NCBI RefSeq assembly: GCF_004115215.2
Contig: NC_041751.1
Location: forward strand, 32,585,798 to 32,649,797
DNA: 64,000 bases
From: Ornithorhynchus anatinus
Lineage: Eukaryota; Chordata; Mammalia; Monotremata; Ornithorhynchidae
Direction: 5' to 3'
This document shows, piece after piece, positions 51,776 to 62,101 of the stretch (position 1 is its first letter; every line of letters begins with the position of its first letter). Under the pieces are notes generated by a model. The model ran no database searches and was not told where the DNA came from. It was given only the letters and a program-made list of their open reading frames with translations. The position numbers and the translations under genes are program-made.

Positions 51776-52550
51776 GCAGATCAACCTGGGATGGAGATAA
51801 TGAGAGAAAGAGAGAGATAAAGAGAGGGAGAGAGAGTGAAAACTCACTGTACCGGAGATTTGATGTTATGTTTAAGGAGAAAGACTAACGGTTTACACAT
51901 TTCTCCTCTTTTTGATCGGTCCTTCCAAAACCACCATCACTGTCCTCCAGCTCTACCTAGAAGTTCTGGGAACCATTGGCTTGGGGCTCAGAAAGGGAGA
52001 TGGAACAGCCTTGGGGTCATTTATGGCAGGTGGCGTGGTGGATAGATTACGGTGCCGGGAGTCAGAAGGTCATGGGCTCTAATCCCGGCTCTGCCACTTG
52101 TCTGCTGTGTGACCTGGGGCAAGCCACTTCACTTCTCTGGGTCTCAGTGACCTCATCGATAAAATGGGGATTGAGACTGTGAGCCTTACGTGGGACAGGG
52201 ACTGTGTCCAACTCAATTTGCTTGCATCCTCCCCAGCACTTAGGAACAATAATAATTATTTTTATGGTATTAAGTGCTTACTATGTGCCAAGCACTGTTC
52301 TAAGCATTGGGGTAGGTACAAGGTAGTCAGGTAGTCCATGTGGAGCTCACAGTCTTAATCCCCATTTTACAGATGAGGTAACTGAGGCACAGAGAAGCTT
52401 AGTGGCTTGCCCAAGGCAGCAGACAAGTGGCAGAGCTGGGATTAGAACCCACGTCCTCTGACTCCCAAGCCCGTGATCTTTTCACTAAGGCACACTGCTT
52501 CTCTACAGTCAGTGCCTGGTACATAGTAAGCACTTAACAAATGCCATAAA
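51776..52550. mobile_element. Intron 1 of receptor 7: unit sequence and Mon-1 pair
   Basis: 51776-52015 is unit sequence with a purine-rich start (the pyrimidine tract on the coding strand). Plus Mon-1 52020-52247 is cut by a reversed Mon-1 52248-52505. The first copy's tail resumes at 52505-52545 (CAGTCAGTGCCTGGTACATA). Confidence 0.8.
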
Positions 52551-53038
52551 TATAATCAGCTATAATAATTATTATTGGATCGCGAACCACGATTCAATCT
52601 CACCATCCAGTAAGTAAATCATCCATAGCACTAATTCATCCGCCTAACTCCGCCGTGCAGGGAGGAGAATGCACTGAGTGCTCAGATGGAGAGCGGCGAA
52701 TCCCTGCGGCCAGTGAACCTCTTCCCTGACTAAGGACTTGAGTCCGTGTCGAAAGAGTGCGAAATCCCTACCTCAGTGCAAGGGACCCCCGAAACGATAA
52801 TAATAATAATCATGGTATTTCTTAAGCACTTACTATGTGCCAAGCACTGTTCTAAACACCGGGGTAGATACAAGGTCATCGGGTTGTCCCACGTAGGGCT
52901 CACCGTCTTCATCCCATTTTACAGATGAGGTCACTGAGACACAGAGAAGTGAAGTGACTCGTCCGAAGTCACACAGCTGCCAGGTCACCGAGCCGGGATT
53001 AGAACCCTCGTCCTCTGACTCCCAAGCCCGGGGTTATC
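52551..53038. mobile_element. Unassigned flank and Mon-1 SINE (-)
   Basis: 52551-52794 is not recognised. The reversed Mon-1 52795-53030 ends CTCCCAAGCCCGGGG and lies directly against the exon 1 donor side of the module, so it has replaced the block seen in the other units. Confidence 0.72.
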
Positions 53039-53039
53039 C

Positions 53040-53310
53040 TACTCACCTGTCTCCATCGCTCGTGCTGGCTGGGAGGGCAGCTCGTGGATAATAAGACTCT
53101 GGCAGGACAAGGTTGAAGCGGCGTTTATAGGCCGCTTTCCTCATCTCTCCCCTCCCTTAGGGAGTGATTAGTGTGTGAGTGTATTTGTGAATGAGCGAAT
53201 CACCGGGCACTAATCCACTCAGACACTCGGATTGGGACATCGCTAGATATACCAAGAGGAGCCTCAGTTTCTCCCCTCGCTGCTAATTGACCCTCAGAGA
53301 TGCCCATGGA
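53040..53310 (-). promoter_or_regulatory. Promoter and noncoding exon 1 of receptor 7
   Basis: Minus-strand module with TAATT core 53283-53289 (the second is lost in a small deletion), TCCCTAAGGGA at 53153-53163, a TATAAAC element at 53123-53129, ATG 53054-53056 and donor CAG|GTGAGT with GT at 53045-53046. The leader frame METECPL closes inside exon 2. Confidence 0.76.
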
Positions 53311-53460
53311 GGGACAGGGCAGCCTCAGTGCTGTATCCCGCAGCCCCGGTGACACCCCGGCTCCCACTCACAGCCCAGCACTGTTGGCTGCCCAGCCTGG
53401 GCCTCTAGTGCGCGTCTAGCATCTCACCACCAAGGCCACGCGAGGCCACAGATGCTCTAG

Positions 53461-54040
53461 GGAAGCAGCATGGCTCAGTGGAAAGAGCACGGGCTCTGGA
53501 GTCAGAGGTCATGGGTTCCAATCCCAGCTCCGCCACCTGTCAGCTGTGTGACTGTGGGCAAGTCGCTTAACTTCTCTGGGCCTCAGTTACCTCATCTGTA
53601 AAATGGGGGTTAAGACTGTGAGCCCCCCTGATTCCCCTATGTCTACCCCAGCGCTTAGAACCGTGCTCTGCACATAGTAAGCGCTTAACAAATACCAACA
53701 TTATTATTATTATCAGCCTCCTCCCTGTCTGCGTGTCTCATCCTCATCTCTCCGCTTAGCGAGAGGGCGTAGAATCTGGTACAGGGAGCTCGGAAAGGCA
53801 GGTTGTTCTTCACCACCCCCTGCCCCCCTCCTGTCAGCAGCGGCTTCAAAGAAGGACTTTCTCTATTTACTGCTACCTATCCTCAGTACTTGTGCATATT
53901 CATTCCATCAGGTCATTCGACTGTATTCGCTGAGCGCTTGCTGTGTGCAGATCACCGTCCTAAACTCTTGGGAAAGTACGATATAATAGTAAGCAGACAC
54001 TTTCCCTGCCCACAGTAAGCTCACAGTCTAGAGACGAGCT
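53461..54040. mobile_element. Mon-1 SINE (+) and L2 tail (-)
   Basis: Full Mon-1 53461-53714. Unassigned 53715-53855. L2 remnant with reversed tail 53905-54035 (GTCATTCGACTGTATTCGCT to CACAGTAAGCTCACAGTCTA). Confidence 0.8.
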
Positions 54041-54099
54041 TACGGTCACAGTGTCCAACAGTCCCATTTGTTCATTCGACTGTACATCTGATTATTGAT

Positions 54100-54185
54100 T
54101 ATTGAACTCGTCTGGGAGAGATGCGTCCATGGCGTCACTATGGGCCAGAGATGACTCCACAGCAAAAAGACAAGACAATCGAAGT
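54100..54185 (+). mobile_element. RTE/BovB-like 3' end fragment
   Basis: TCTGGGAGAGATGCGTCCAT, GGCGTCACTATGGGCCAGAG, ATGACTCCACAGC, AAAAGACAAGAC. It matches bases 105-175 of the window in order. Confidence 0.42.
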
Positions 54186-54199
54186 TATTTTCATGTCCG

Positions 54200-54724
54200 T
54201 CTCTTTCGTTAGAATACAAGTTCCATATGGGCGGAGGACACGCCCCTTCTTTGGGTTGCACTTTCCAAACGCTCAGCACGTTGCGCCGCGGACAGTGGCC
54301 GCTCAATAAATAACACTACTCTTCCTCCTGCTGACCCTGACAGGAACAGATCCCCTCACTGCCCCTCACTGGGCATCTTCCTGGGCTCTTCTCCCTCGAG
54401 AATCAAGTTTGCGGAAGCTATGACAGTCCCTCGGCTAACGGGCCCTTTGGGCTACTCCCCCACTGGCCTCAGTATCAGCCCGGTCCTGCCTGCTTCAAGC
54501 TCCCAGCTGAGTTTCCAGAACGCTCCCTGTCCCGACCAGGATCGGGAACCGAGCTCCCGTCCCTCCAAAATTTGGGGGCTTGTCCTTAGCTTACTGTAAC
54601 TCCCCAGCTGGGAATCAAGAGAAGCCAGAGGCTTGACTTTCATTCTCCTCTCCTCGTCCCTCTGATTCCTCTCCTCTTCTTTCTCACGTGTGCAGTCTGA
54701 CTTCAGTCCTCTTCCCTCTGGCTC
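54200..54724. other. L2 tail then unassigned junction sequence
   Basis: L2 tail 54215-54315 (TCCATATGGGCGGAGGACAC to GCTCAATAAATAACACTAC). 54316-54724 contains no recognised gene or repeat and is the largest repeat-free piece of the orientation junction between receptors 7 and 8. Confidence 0.5.
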
Positions 54725-55590
54725 CTAATAATAATAATATTTGGTATCTGTCAAGTGCTTACCGTGTGCCTGGTACTGTACTAAGCACCGGGGTAGATAC
54801 AAGTTCATCAGGTTGGACGCAGTCCCTGTCCCACTTAGGGGTCACAGTCTTAATCCCTATTTTACAGATGAGGTGACCGAGGCCAAGGGAAGTGACTTGC
54901 CCGAGGTCACACGGCAGACAGTTGGCAGAGCTGGGATTAGAACACAGGTCCTTCTGGCTTCCAGGCCCGTGCTCTATTCACGAATAATAATAATCATGTT
55001 GGTATTTGTGAAGCACTTACTATGTGCAGAGCACTGTTCTAAGCGCTGGGGGAGATACAGGGTAATCAGGTTGTCCCCCGTGAGGCTCACAGTTAATTCC
55101 CGTTTTACAGATGAGGTAATTGAGGCACCGAGAAGGTAAGTGACTTGCCCACAGTCACACAGCTGACAGGTGGCAGAGCCGGGAGTCGAACCCATGACCT
55201 CCGACTCGGAAGCCCAGGCTCTTTCCACTGAGCCATGCTGCTTCCCATTCACTAGGCCATGTTGCTTCTCTAATAATGATAATAATGATGATGATGATGA
55301 TGGAGTCATTACTTGTTAAGCGTTTACTATAAATAAATGAAATAAATAGTGGTATTTGTTAAGCGCTTACTATGTGCAAAGCACTGTTCTAAGCGCCGGG
55401 GGATACAAGGTAATCAGGTTGTCCCACGTGGGGCTCACAGTTTTAATCCCCATTTTACAGATGAGGTAACTGAGGCACAGAGAAGTTAAGTGATTTGCCC
55501 AAAGTCACACTGCTGGCAGAGCCGGGATTCGAACCCATGAACTCTGACTCCCAAGCCCGCGCTCTTTCCACTGTACCACGCTGCTTCTCT
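54725..55590 (-). mobile_element. Mon-1 SINE cluster
   Basis: Reversed copies at 54725-54982 (split near its head by the next), 54983-55243 and 55330-55590, with a fragment at 55255-55325 rich in ATGATG. Confidence 0.85.
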
Positions 55591-56010
55591 ATGTGTCAGA
55601 TACTGAGATCGATACGAAACAGTACTCTGTAAACATTAAGTATACACAGTACACTGTTCTCTGCACCGTAAGCGCTCAGTAAATACAACTGAATGAATTG
55701 AATGAATAATTACATCAAACACGGTCCCTGAACCACATAGGTTTCACAGTCTAAGAGGCAGAACAGGCATTAATAGAGTGCACACTCTGTGCGGAACTCT
55801 ATACTAAGCACCTGGGAGCGTACAAAAGATTTAGTAGACACAATCTCTGCCCTCAAGGAGATTATTGCAGACCATGTGCAGAGCACTATAGTAGGAGAGT
55901 ACAATAGAGTTATTAGACTCATTTTAAAAATGTTTATTGAACACCTACCAAGCCCCTGGGAGAGTTCAATAGTAGTAGGAGACGTGATACTGGTCCTGAA
56001 AGAGTTTACA
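55591..56010. mobile_element. L2 tails
   Basis: Plus tail 55640-55705 (CTCAGTAAATACAACTGAAT). Old reversed tails, partly duplicated, 55725-56010 (AGAGCACTATAGTAGGAGAG, then ACACCTACCAAGCCCCTGGG). Confidence 0.68.
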
Positions 56011-56011
56011 G

Positions 56012-56570
56012 ACTAATAATAATAATAATGTTGTTAAGCGCTTACTATGTGCCGAGCACTGTTCTGAGTGTTGGGGTAGAAACAAGGTCATTAGGTTGTC
56101 CCACGTAGGGCTCACAGTCTTCACCCTCATTTTACAGATGAGGTAACTGAGGCACAGAGAAGTGACTTACCCAAGGTCATACAGCTGACAAGCGGCGGAG
56201 CCAGGATTAATAATAATAATGATAATGTTGGTATTTGTTAAGCGCTTACTATGTGCCGAGCACTGTTCTAAGCGCTGGGGTAGACATAGGGGAATCAGGT
56301 TGTCCCACCTGGGGCTCACGGTCTTAATCCCCATTTTACAGATGAGGGAACTGAGGCCCAGAGAAGTTAAGTGACTTGCCCACAGTCACACAGCCGACAA
56401 GTGGCAGAGCTGGGATTCGAACTCATGAGTCCTGATTCCAGGGCCCGTGCTCTTTCCACTGAGCCACGCTGCTTCTCTAAGAACCCTCGACCTCTGACTC
56501 CCAAGCCCGCTTAGTCCAGTGCTCTGCACACAATAAGTGCTCAGTAAATACGATTGAATGAATAAGTGCT
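56012..56570. mobile_element. Two Mon-1 SINEs (-) and an L2 tail (+)
   Basis: 56013-56209 is cut at its B box (AGCCAGGATTA) by 56207-56478. The older copy resumes as AGAACCCTCGACCTCTGACT. An L2 tail follows at 56510-56567. Confidence 0.82.
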
Positions 56571-56679
56571 TAACAAATGTCAGCAGTGTTCTTATTACAG
56601 GGAGTAAAGGAGGAATCCAGGCCTGAACTGTTCTCGATCGCTCACCACTGAAACTTTTCACGTTAAAAACTTTTCACCA

Positions 56680-57180
56680 CTGAGCGTGACTCAGTGGAAA
56701 GAGCACGGGCTTGGCAATCAGGGGTCATGGGTTCTAATCCTGGCTCTGCCACCTGTCAGCTGTGTGACTTTGGGCAAGTCACTTAACTTCTCAGTGCCTC
56801 AGTTACCTCATCTGCAAAAATGGGGATTAAGACTGAGAGCCTCACGTGGGCCAACCTGATTACCCTATATCTACCCCAGCTCTTAGAACAGTGCTTGGCA
56901 CACAGTAAACACTTAACAAATACCAACATTATTATTATTATATTATCATTATTATTATTAAATAGTTGCCTCTGTGACTTTCGCCCCTTCGAGGGGGTGG
57001 AACACACACATTCGGTCTTGTTGATTAGGCGTTTGCCATTACTCCTGCTATGCTGAAGTATCCCCCAATCCTTTGGACAGAGGAAGTGCTGCCCTCCAAC
57101 CCCAAAACCCAGTTCAGTGATCAGCAAACTTTGTCTGGTCTCCTGCTTCATGGTCTGAAATAATTTTTTTTCCTGCTATT
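56680..57180 (+). mobile_element. Mon-1 SINE and unassigned flank
   Basis: Full plus copy 56682-56962. 56963-57180 is unassigned. Confidence 0.82.
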
Positions 57181-58100
57181 TAAGTATTCACGATTCACTG
57201 AGGTCAATATAAGATGCTCATTTTGGAAACAGTCCCTGTCCCTCACGGGTCTCAGTGTGGAACAAAGAGGGAAAGCAAGGATCAGATGCCATTTAACAGG
57301 TGAGGATCCTGAGGCACAGACAGGTCCAACGACTTCTCTGGGGTCACACAGCAGAGCTGGGTTGAGAACTCACAACTCCTGATGCCCATGCCCACGTGCG
57401 TTCCTCTAGACCATCCTAAGACTTCCTCTCTCCTCTGGTGGCCTTTTCACTCCATCATTTATTCACTCAGTCGTATTTATTGGCCTTGTAAAGGGTTGTT
57501 GCTGTCTGAACCCTGAGACAGAGGGACAGAAAATCCCGTTGGCTGATTTTCCCACCGTCTCGTGGGTCTGCGTGGCATGTTTTTCTCTTTGGGTGTGAGA
57601 GGTCATGGATTCTTCAGGTAGCCTATCCCCATTTTACAGATGGAGATACCAAAGCCAAGCCTGGTCAGGGGACTTCAGACAATTCTAGACGGGTCACCTG
57701 TACTTCTGGTTGTCTAGGATGAGGATAAGACCCAGACCTAATGCTAGTATATTTATAGTTCTTGAACACTCACTGCGTGCAGTGTGCTGTACTAAACACT
57801 TGGGAAAGTTCAACAGTAATGGTATTTATTGAGCAGTGCACTTTATTAATAATAATAGTATTTGTTAAGTGTTTACTATGTGCCAAGCACTGCTCTAAAT
57901 CCTGGGGTAGTTATCAGGTTGTCCCACGTGGGGCTCACATTCTTAATCCCCATTTTCCAGATGAGGTAACTGAGGCACAGAGAAGTTAAGTGACTTGCCC
58001 GACATCACACAGGTGACAAGCGGTGGAGCCGGGAAGAGAACCCATGACCTCTGACTCCCAAGCCCATGCTCTTTCCACTAAGCCACGCTGCTTCTCTTCC
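57181..58100. mobile_element. Old SINE, L2 pieces and Mon-1 SINE (-)
   Basis: Old MIR-like SINE, reversed, 57181-57418 (GATCCTGAGGCACAGACAGG). Small L2 and SINE scraps 57455-57660. Reversed L2 tail 57745-57840. Reversed Mon-1 57846-58098. Confidence 0.7.
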
Positions 58101-58625
58101 GTATCAAATGCTTAGGAAAAGTACAATACTAGTAATGGTATTTATTGAGCTCCCACTGGGTGCTCTGCACTGAATTAAGTGCTTAGGAAAGGAGTACAGT
58201 AAAAATGGCATCAGTTGAGCTCCCATTAGGTGCCAGAAATTGTACTAAGTGCTTGGGAAAATACTACTGTAGCACTGGGATTGTTTGCTCTCCCCCTGGG
58301 TGTAAGGAACTGTACTAAGCCCTGAGGAAAGTACAACATAATAAAGAGACACAATCTCTGCCCGCAACAAGCTCACACTCTTCCAGGAGAAGCAAACAGA
58401 ACTAGAATTGTAAGAGGAATAACCTAAATGAATAATTAAGTACGCACTGTAAACATATATGTGTGAGAATTGAGTTTAAATAAATTCATAAGTGCTAGAG
58501 TTGGCTAATGGGTTCATAGGATTTAGGACTTTGGGAATTAATCAAGAAGGAGGAGGTGGGATACCGGCGCTTAGTACAATGCTTTGCACACAGTAAGTAC
58601 TCAATAAATATGATTGAATGAATCA
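58101..58625. mobile_element. Tandem degenerate L2 tails
   Basis: Several diverged reversed tails in series (near 58130, 58200, 58270 and 58310, each with GTACTAAG(T/C)(G/C)CTTGGGAAA-type sequence), then L2 3' UTR to 58490 and a plus tail 58560-58625. Confidence 0.68.
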
Positions 58626-58729
58626 GGTATAGCTAGAAGGTTAGATAGAAGGTTAGCTTGGGAAGAGCCAAGGGAAAAGTGGGGAGTAAACAGGTGAAGA
58701 CAGTTGAAGATACTTAAAGGTCCCTCTAG

Positions 58730-59022
58730 CAAGCTAATTAGCAGTAGGTAATTGAAGGGAGAGCTTTCGGTTGATTTTTAGATTGGAGGGTGATTAACGT
58801 GTGAATATTTCTAGATACGTCCCAGTCCAAGTATCACACTGGATTTGTGCTCAGCAAGTCACTCATTCAAACACAAACACACACGTGCACTAATCACTCC
58901 CTAAGGGAGGGGCTAGATCAGGCAGGAAGCTGATAAATGTAGCCTCACCTATATCCTGTCAGAGTGTGTTTGCCGGCGAGCTGCCCTCCCAGCCGGCAGG
59001 AACGATGGAGACCGGTGAGTAG
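58730..59022 (+). promoter_or_regulatory. Promoter and noncoding exon 1 of receptor 8
   Basis: The module in plus orientation: TAATT cores CTAATTAG 58734-58741 and GTAATTG 58748-58754, TCCCTAAGGGA 58898-58908, GATAAA 58932-58937, ATG 59005-59007 and donor CCG|GTGAGT with GT at 59015-59016, so exon 1 ends at 59014. Spliced to the acceptor at 62065, the leader frame is METGGLR and stops before the receptor ATG. An (AC)n run sits at 58870-58885 between cores and palindrome. Confidence 0.76.
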
Positions 59023-59357
59023 GATTTCACGGCTTTCCATAGGGATTGAGCGGTTTTGGATTAGAGCTTTGGGGTAGGAGCCGGGGCTAGGTAGCTGAAG
59101 GAGGCTTTGGAAGAAGAGAGGGATGCGGAGGTGGAGGTCCAAGCAGGAGGAATGGAGTGATCGGTTGGACAGACGTAAGAAAGAGAAGAACGGTTAGGGT
59201 GTTTGGTAAGAGCAAAGGGTGTCAGGTGGGTGATGGTGGAGAAGGAGAATGGTGAAACAAGAGTAAACAAGCGGGTGTATGGTTTGTCTTGAAGCTGATG
59301 GTCCAGGCTCTATTTCTTCCTTTGAGTTTTTCAGTGTACTTGGTAGAAGTTCAGTAG
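59023..59357. other. Start of intron 1, receptor 8
   Basis: Purine-rich sequence with no counterpart I can align in the other units. No repeat or gene recognised. Confidence 0.4.
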
Positions 59358-60605
59358 ACATAGTGGTAAGAGCGTGGGCCTGGGAGTCAGAAGGTCTTGG
59401 GTTCTAATTCTGATTCTGCCACTTGTCTGCTGTGTGACCTCGGGTTAGTCACTTCACTTCTCTGGGCCTCTATTATCTATAAAATGGGGATTGAAAGTGC
59501 GAGCCCCATGTGGGACAGCGACTGTGTCCAACCCAATTTGCTTGTACCCACCCAGTGCTTAGTACAGTGTCTGGCATGTAATAAGAGCTTAACAAGTACC
59601 ATCATTACTGTTACGCCACTGATAGATCGATTAGTGGATCGGGATGTTTCCCTAAGGATCGGCAATGTAGATGATCTTGAGACTCATCAAATCTAAATCC
59701 TTGGCCTCACATTTTCTGCTCCTCGCCAACTCCTCAGCCTCCTATTTCAGTTAATCAGTATTATTTATAGAGTGCCTGCTCCGTGCAGAATACGATGCTA
59801 AGTGCTTGGGAGAAGATGGAGGTAGAAGACACACTCTCTGCCTAAGGTATTTATATTCAGTCAACCATAAGTAGTATTTGTTGAGTGCCTAATATGTGCA
59901 GAGCACTGTACTTGAGAGAATATGATAGGAGACATGATTTCTGCTCTCAAGGAGCTTGCAACCTAATAGTAATAATTGAGCACCTACTGTGTCCTGAGCA
60001 CCGTGCTTAACATTTAAGGGAGCACAATAGAAGAGGAAGATGTATTTTCCTGATTTTCAGGAATCCAATATCAGCTAAAACATCCACGGACACCCAGGCT
60101 ACCCACCTATTACCGCCTCCCTGATTCGGCCCCCAACTGAAGCGCTCCCCTTTTATCCTCCCCCGCTCCCTTCTGCATCACCCTGACTGGCTCTCTTTCC
60201 TCAATCCCCTTCCCAGCACCACAGCACTTAGGTACATATCTGTAGTTTATATTAATGTCTGTGACACCCCTGCCCTACGCGAAGTGCTTCATAAATCCAT
60301 CATCATTCCAGGTGAAGAAGTGCATCCCCTGCATGTTTACAGAGAAGCAGCGTGGCTCAGTGGAAAGAGCATGGGCTTTGGAGTCAGAGGTCATGAATTC
60401 GAATCCCAGCTCTGCCACTTGTCAGTTGTGTGACTGTGGGCAAGTCACTTAACTTCTCTGGGCCTCAGTTACCTCATCTGTAAAATGGGGATGAAGATTG
60501 TGAGCCCCATGTGGGACAACCTGATTCCCCCGTGTTTCCCCCAGCGCTTAGAACGGTGCTCTGCACATAGTAAGCGCTTAAATACCAACATTACTATGAT
60601 TATCA
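59358..60605. mobile_element. Mon-1 SINEs and L2 pieces in intron 1 of receptor 8
   Basis: Plus Mon-1 59358-59617. Unassigned 59618-59734. Reversed old L2 tails 59735-60025. Plus L2 3' UTR piece 60105-60265 (CCACAGCACTTAGGTACATA). Full plus Mon-1 60340-60605. Confidence 0.78.
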
Positions 60606-61385
60606 TTACAGGTGTACATTTCTATTTATATATTCAATAAGTTAGTCATTTCATCCTGATTAATTGACAGTGCTACCTGAATAAAGATATTAAAAATCTA
60701 TATCGACAGCTGTTTGTTTTTTTCTGTTTGGCATTACGCCATGATAGTCTTAAGTTCTTAGTACAAGAGGCTGTTTTTGGTGAGTAGAAAGTGAAAGGGA
60801 ACTTTGTGAAAATTAGGTATTTACATGGGGATACATTTTAAGAAAAAATCCAAGCCCATTTATTATTGCTATGAATTTACATGGCTAGTTGGTAATTGAT
60901 GTAATTTAATGAGTGCTTTCTGTACTCCAAGTACTGTGCTGAGTGTCAGGGAGACAGAATGTAATGAGACTGGATACAATCCTTGTCCAACCAGAGTTTC
61001 TAGTCTGAGGTAAGGAGAGCAGGGAACTCATTTCTATTTTACAGATGAGGAAACTGAGGCACAGAAAAGGAAGCAACTTGCTCAAGGTCACCCATCAAGC
61101 AAGTGGCAGAGCTGGGACTAGAATTTTCCACTTGGGAAGCTGCATGGCCAAGTGGATAGAGTATGGGTCTGGGATTCAGAAGGACCTGGATTCTAATGTG
61201 TCTCTTGTCTGCTCTGTGACCTTGGGCCAGTCACTTTCTTTGTGCCTCAGTTACCTCATCTGTAAAATGGAGACTGAGACTGGGAGCTCCATGTGGTACA
61301 GGGACTTATGTCCAGCCTGCTTAGTACCCCAGAAGTTTTATTGCAGTGCCTGGCACATAATAAAGGCTTAATGAATACCATTAAA
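60606..61385. mobile_element. Unassigned intron and two SINEs
   Basis: 60606-60890 is AT-rich and unassigned. An old reversed SINE lies at 60895-61128. A plus Mon-1 at 61138-61385 ends TTAATGAATACCATTAAAAA. Confidence 0.7.
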
Positions 61386-61790
61386 AAAAGGATCTCCTGA
61401 CTCCATATCTCTTTTCATTAGACCACCCTAACCAGGCACTAATTACCAGTTGGATCCAGTAACTAAATAGGTTGAGGCTCTTATCCCTCCTGACAATATA
61501 GTTGATTGAATATTTTTGGCCTTGGGAATGCATTAACACACTTCTCATTTAAAATGGAAAACTAGGCTTCATTTAGTATTCTTTCACTTAACACTCCGCT
61601 TTCATGGAATTATGGAAGAACATTTTCTGTAAGAGGAGCAGAACCGGTAATTAAACATATGAGAGTATTTCATTCATATGAGAGTATTACACGCAGTTGC
61701 GAATGAGCGTGCAAGCTCTTTGTGGAGAGGGAATGTGTCTTTCTGTTATATTTCTCAGGCACTTAGAAATTCAGTAGACACTTAATGCCT
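61386..61790. other. Intron 1 sequence and L2 tail
   Basis: 61386-61695 shows nothing recognised. A degraded plus L2 tail lies at 61700-61785 (GTGCAAGCTCTTTGTGGAGA). Confidence 0.5.
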
Positions 61791-62065
61791 ACTCTCACTC
61801 CCCTTCTCTTTTTCTCTCTTCCCTCTCCTCTTTTTCGCTCTGCCTTTCTCTTATACTCATTCTCTCTTTCTCTTGCTCTCTCCTGTTCTATCTCATGCTC
61901 TCTCCCTCTTTTTCTCCCTCTCTCCCCCTTTCTGTCTCTCCCTCTCTGTTGCTTTTTCTCACATTTTTTTTCTCATTTGTTCCTTGTCTCTCACTCTTTC
62001 CCTTGCTCTTTCTCTCTTTTTCACTCTCTCTCTCTCTCTCTTTTGCCGATTCTCTCTCCCCACAG
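61791..62065 (+). repeat. Pyrimidine microsatellite and 3' splice site of receptor 8
   Basis: About 270 bases of CT-rich sequence with (TC)n runs, ending CTCTCCCCACAG at 62065. The open frame that runs through it from 61895 into the receptor is intron translated by chance. Confidence 0.8.
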
Positions 62066-62101
62066 GAGGTCTCCGTTAATATTAGGTGCAATTTCAAGAC
62101 A

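Noticed and set aside
61895-62101. In-frame 69-residue N-terminal extension of receptor 8
   Set aside because: It is low-complexity translation of the intron's pyrimidine tract, lies upstream of a strong CCACAG acceptor, and all family members start at MDATE or its equivalent.
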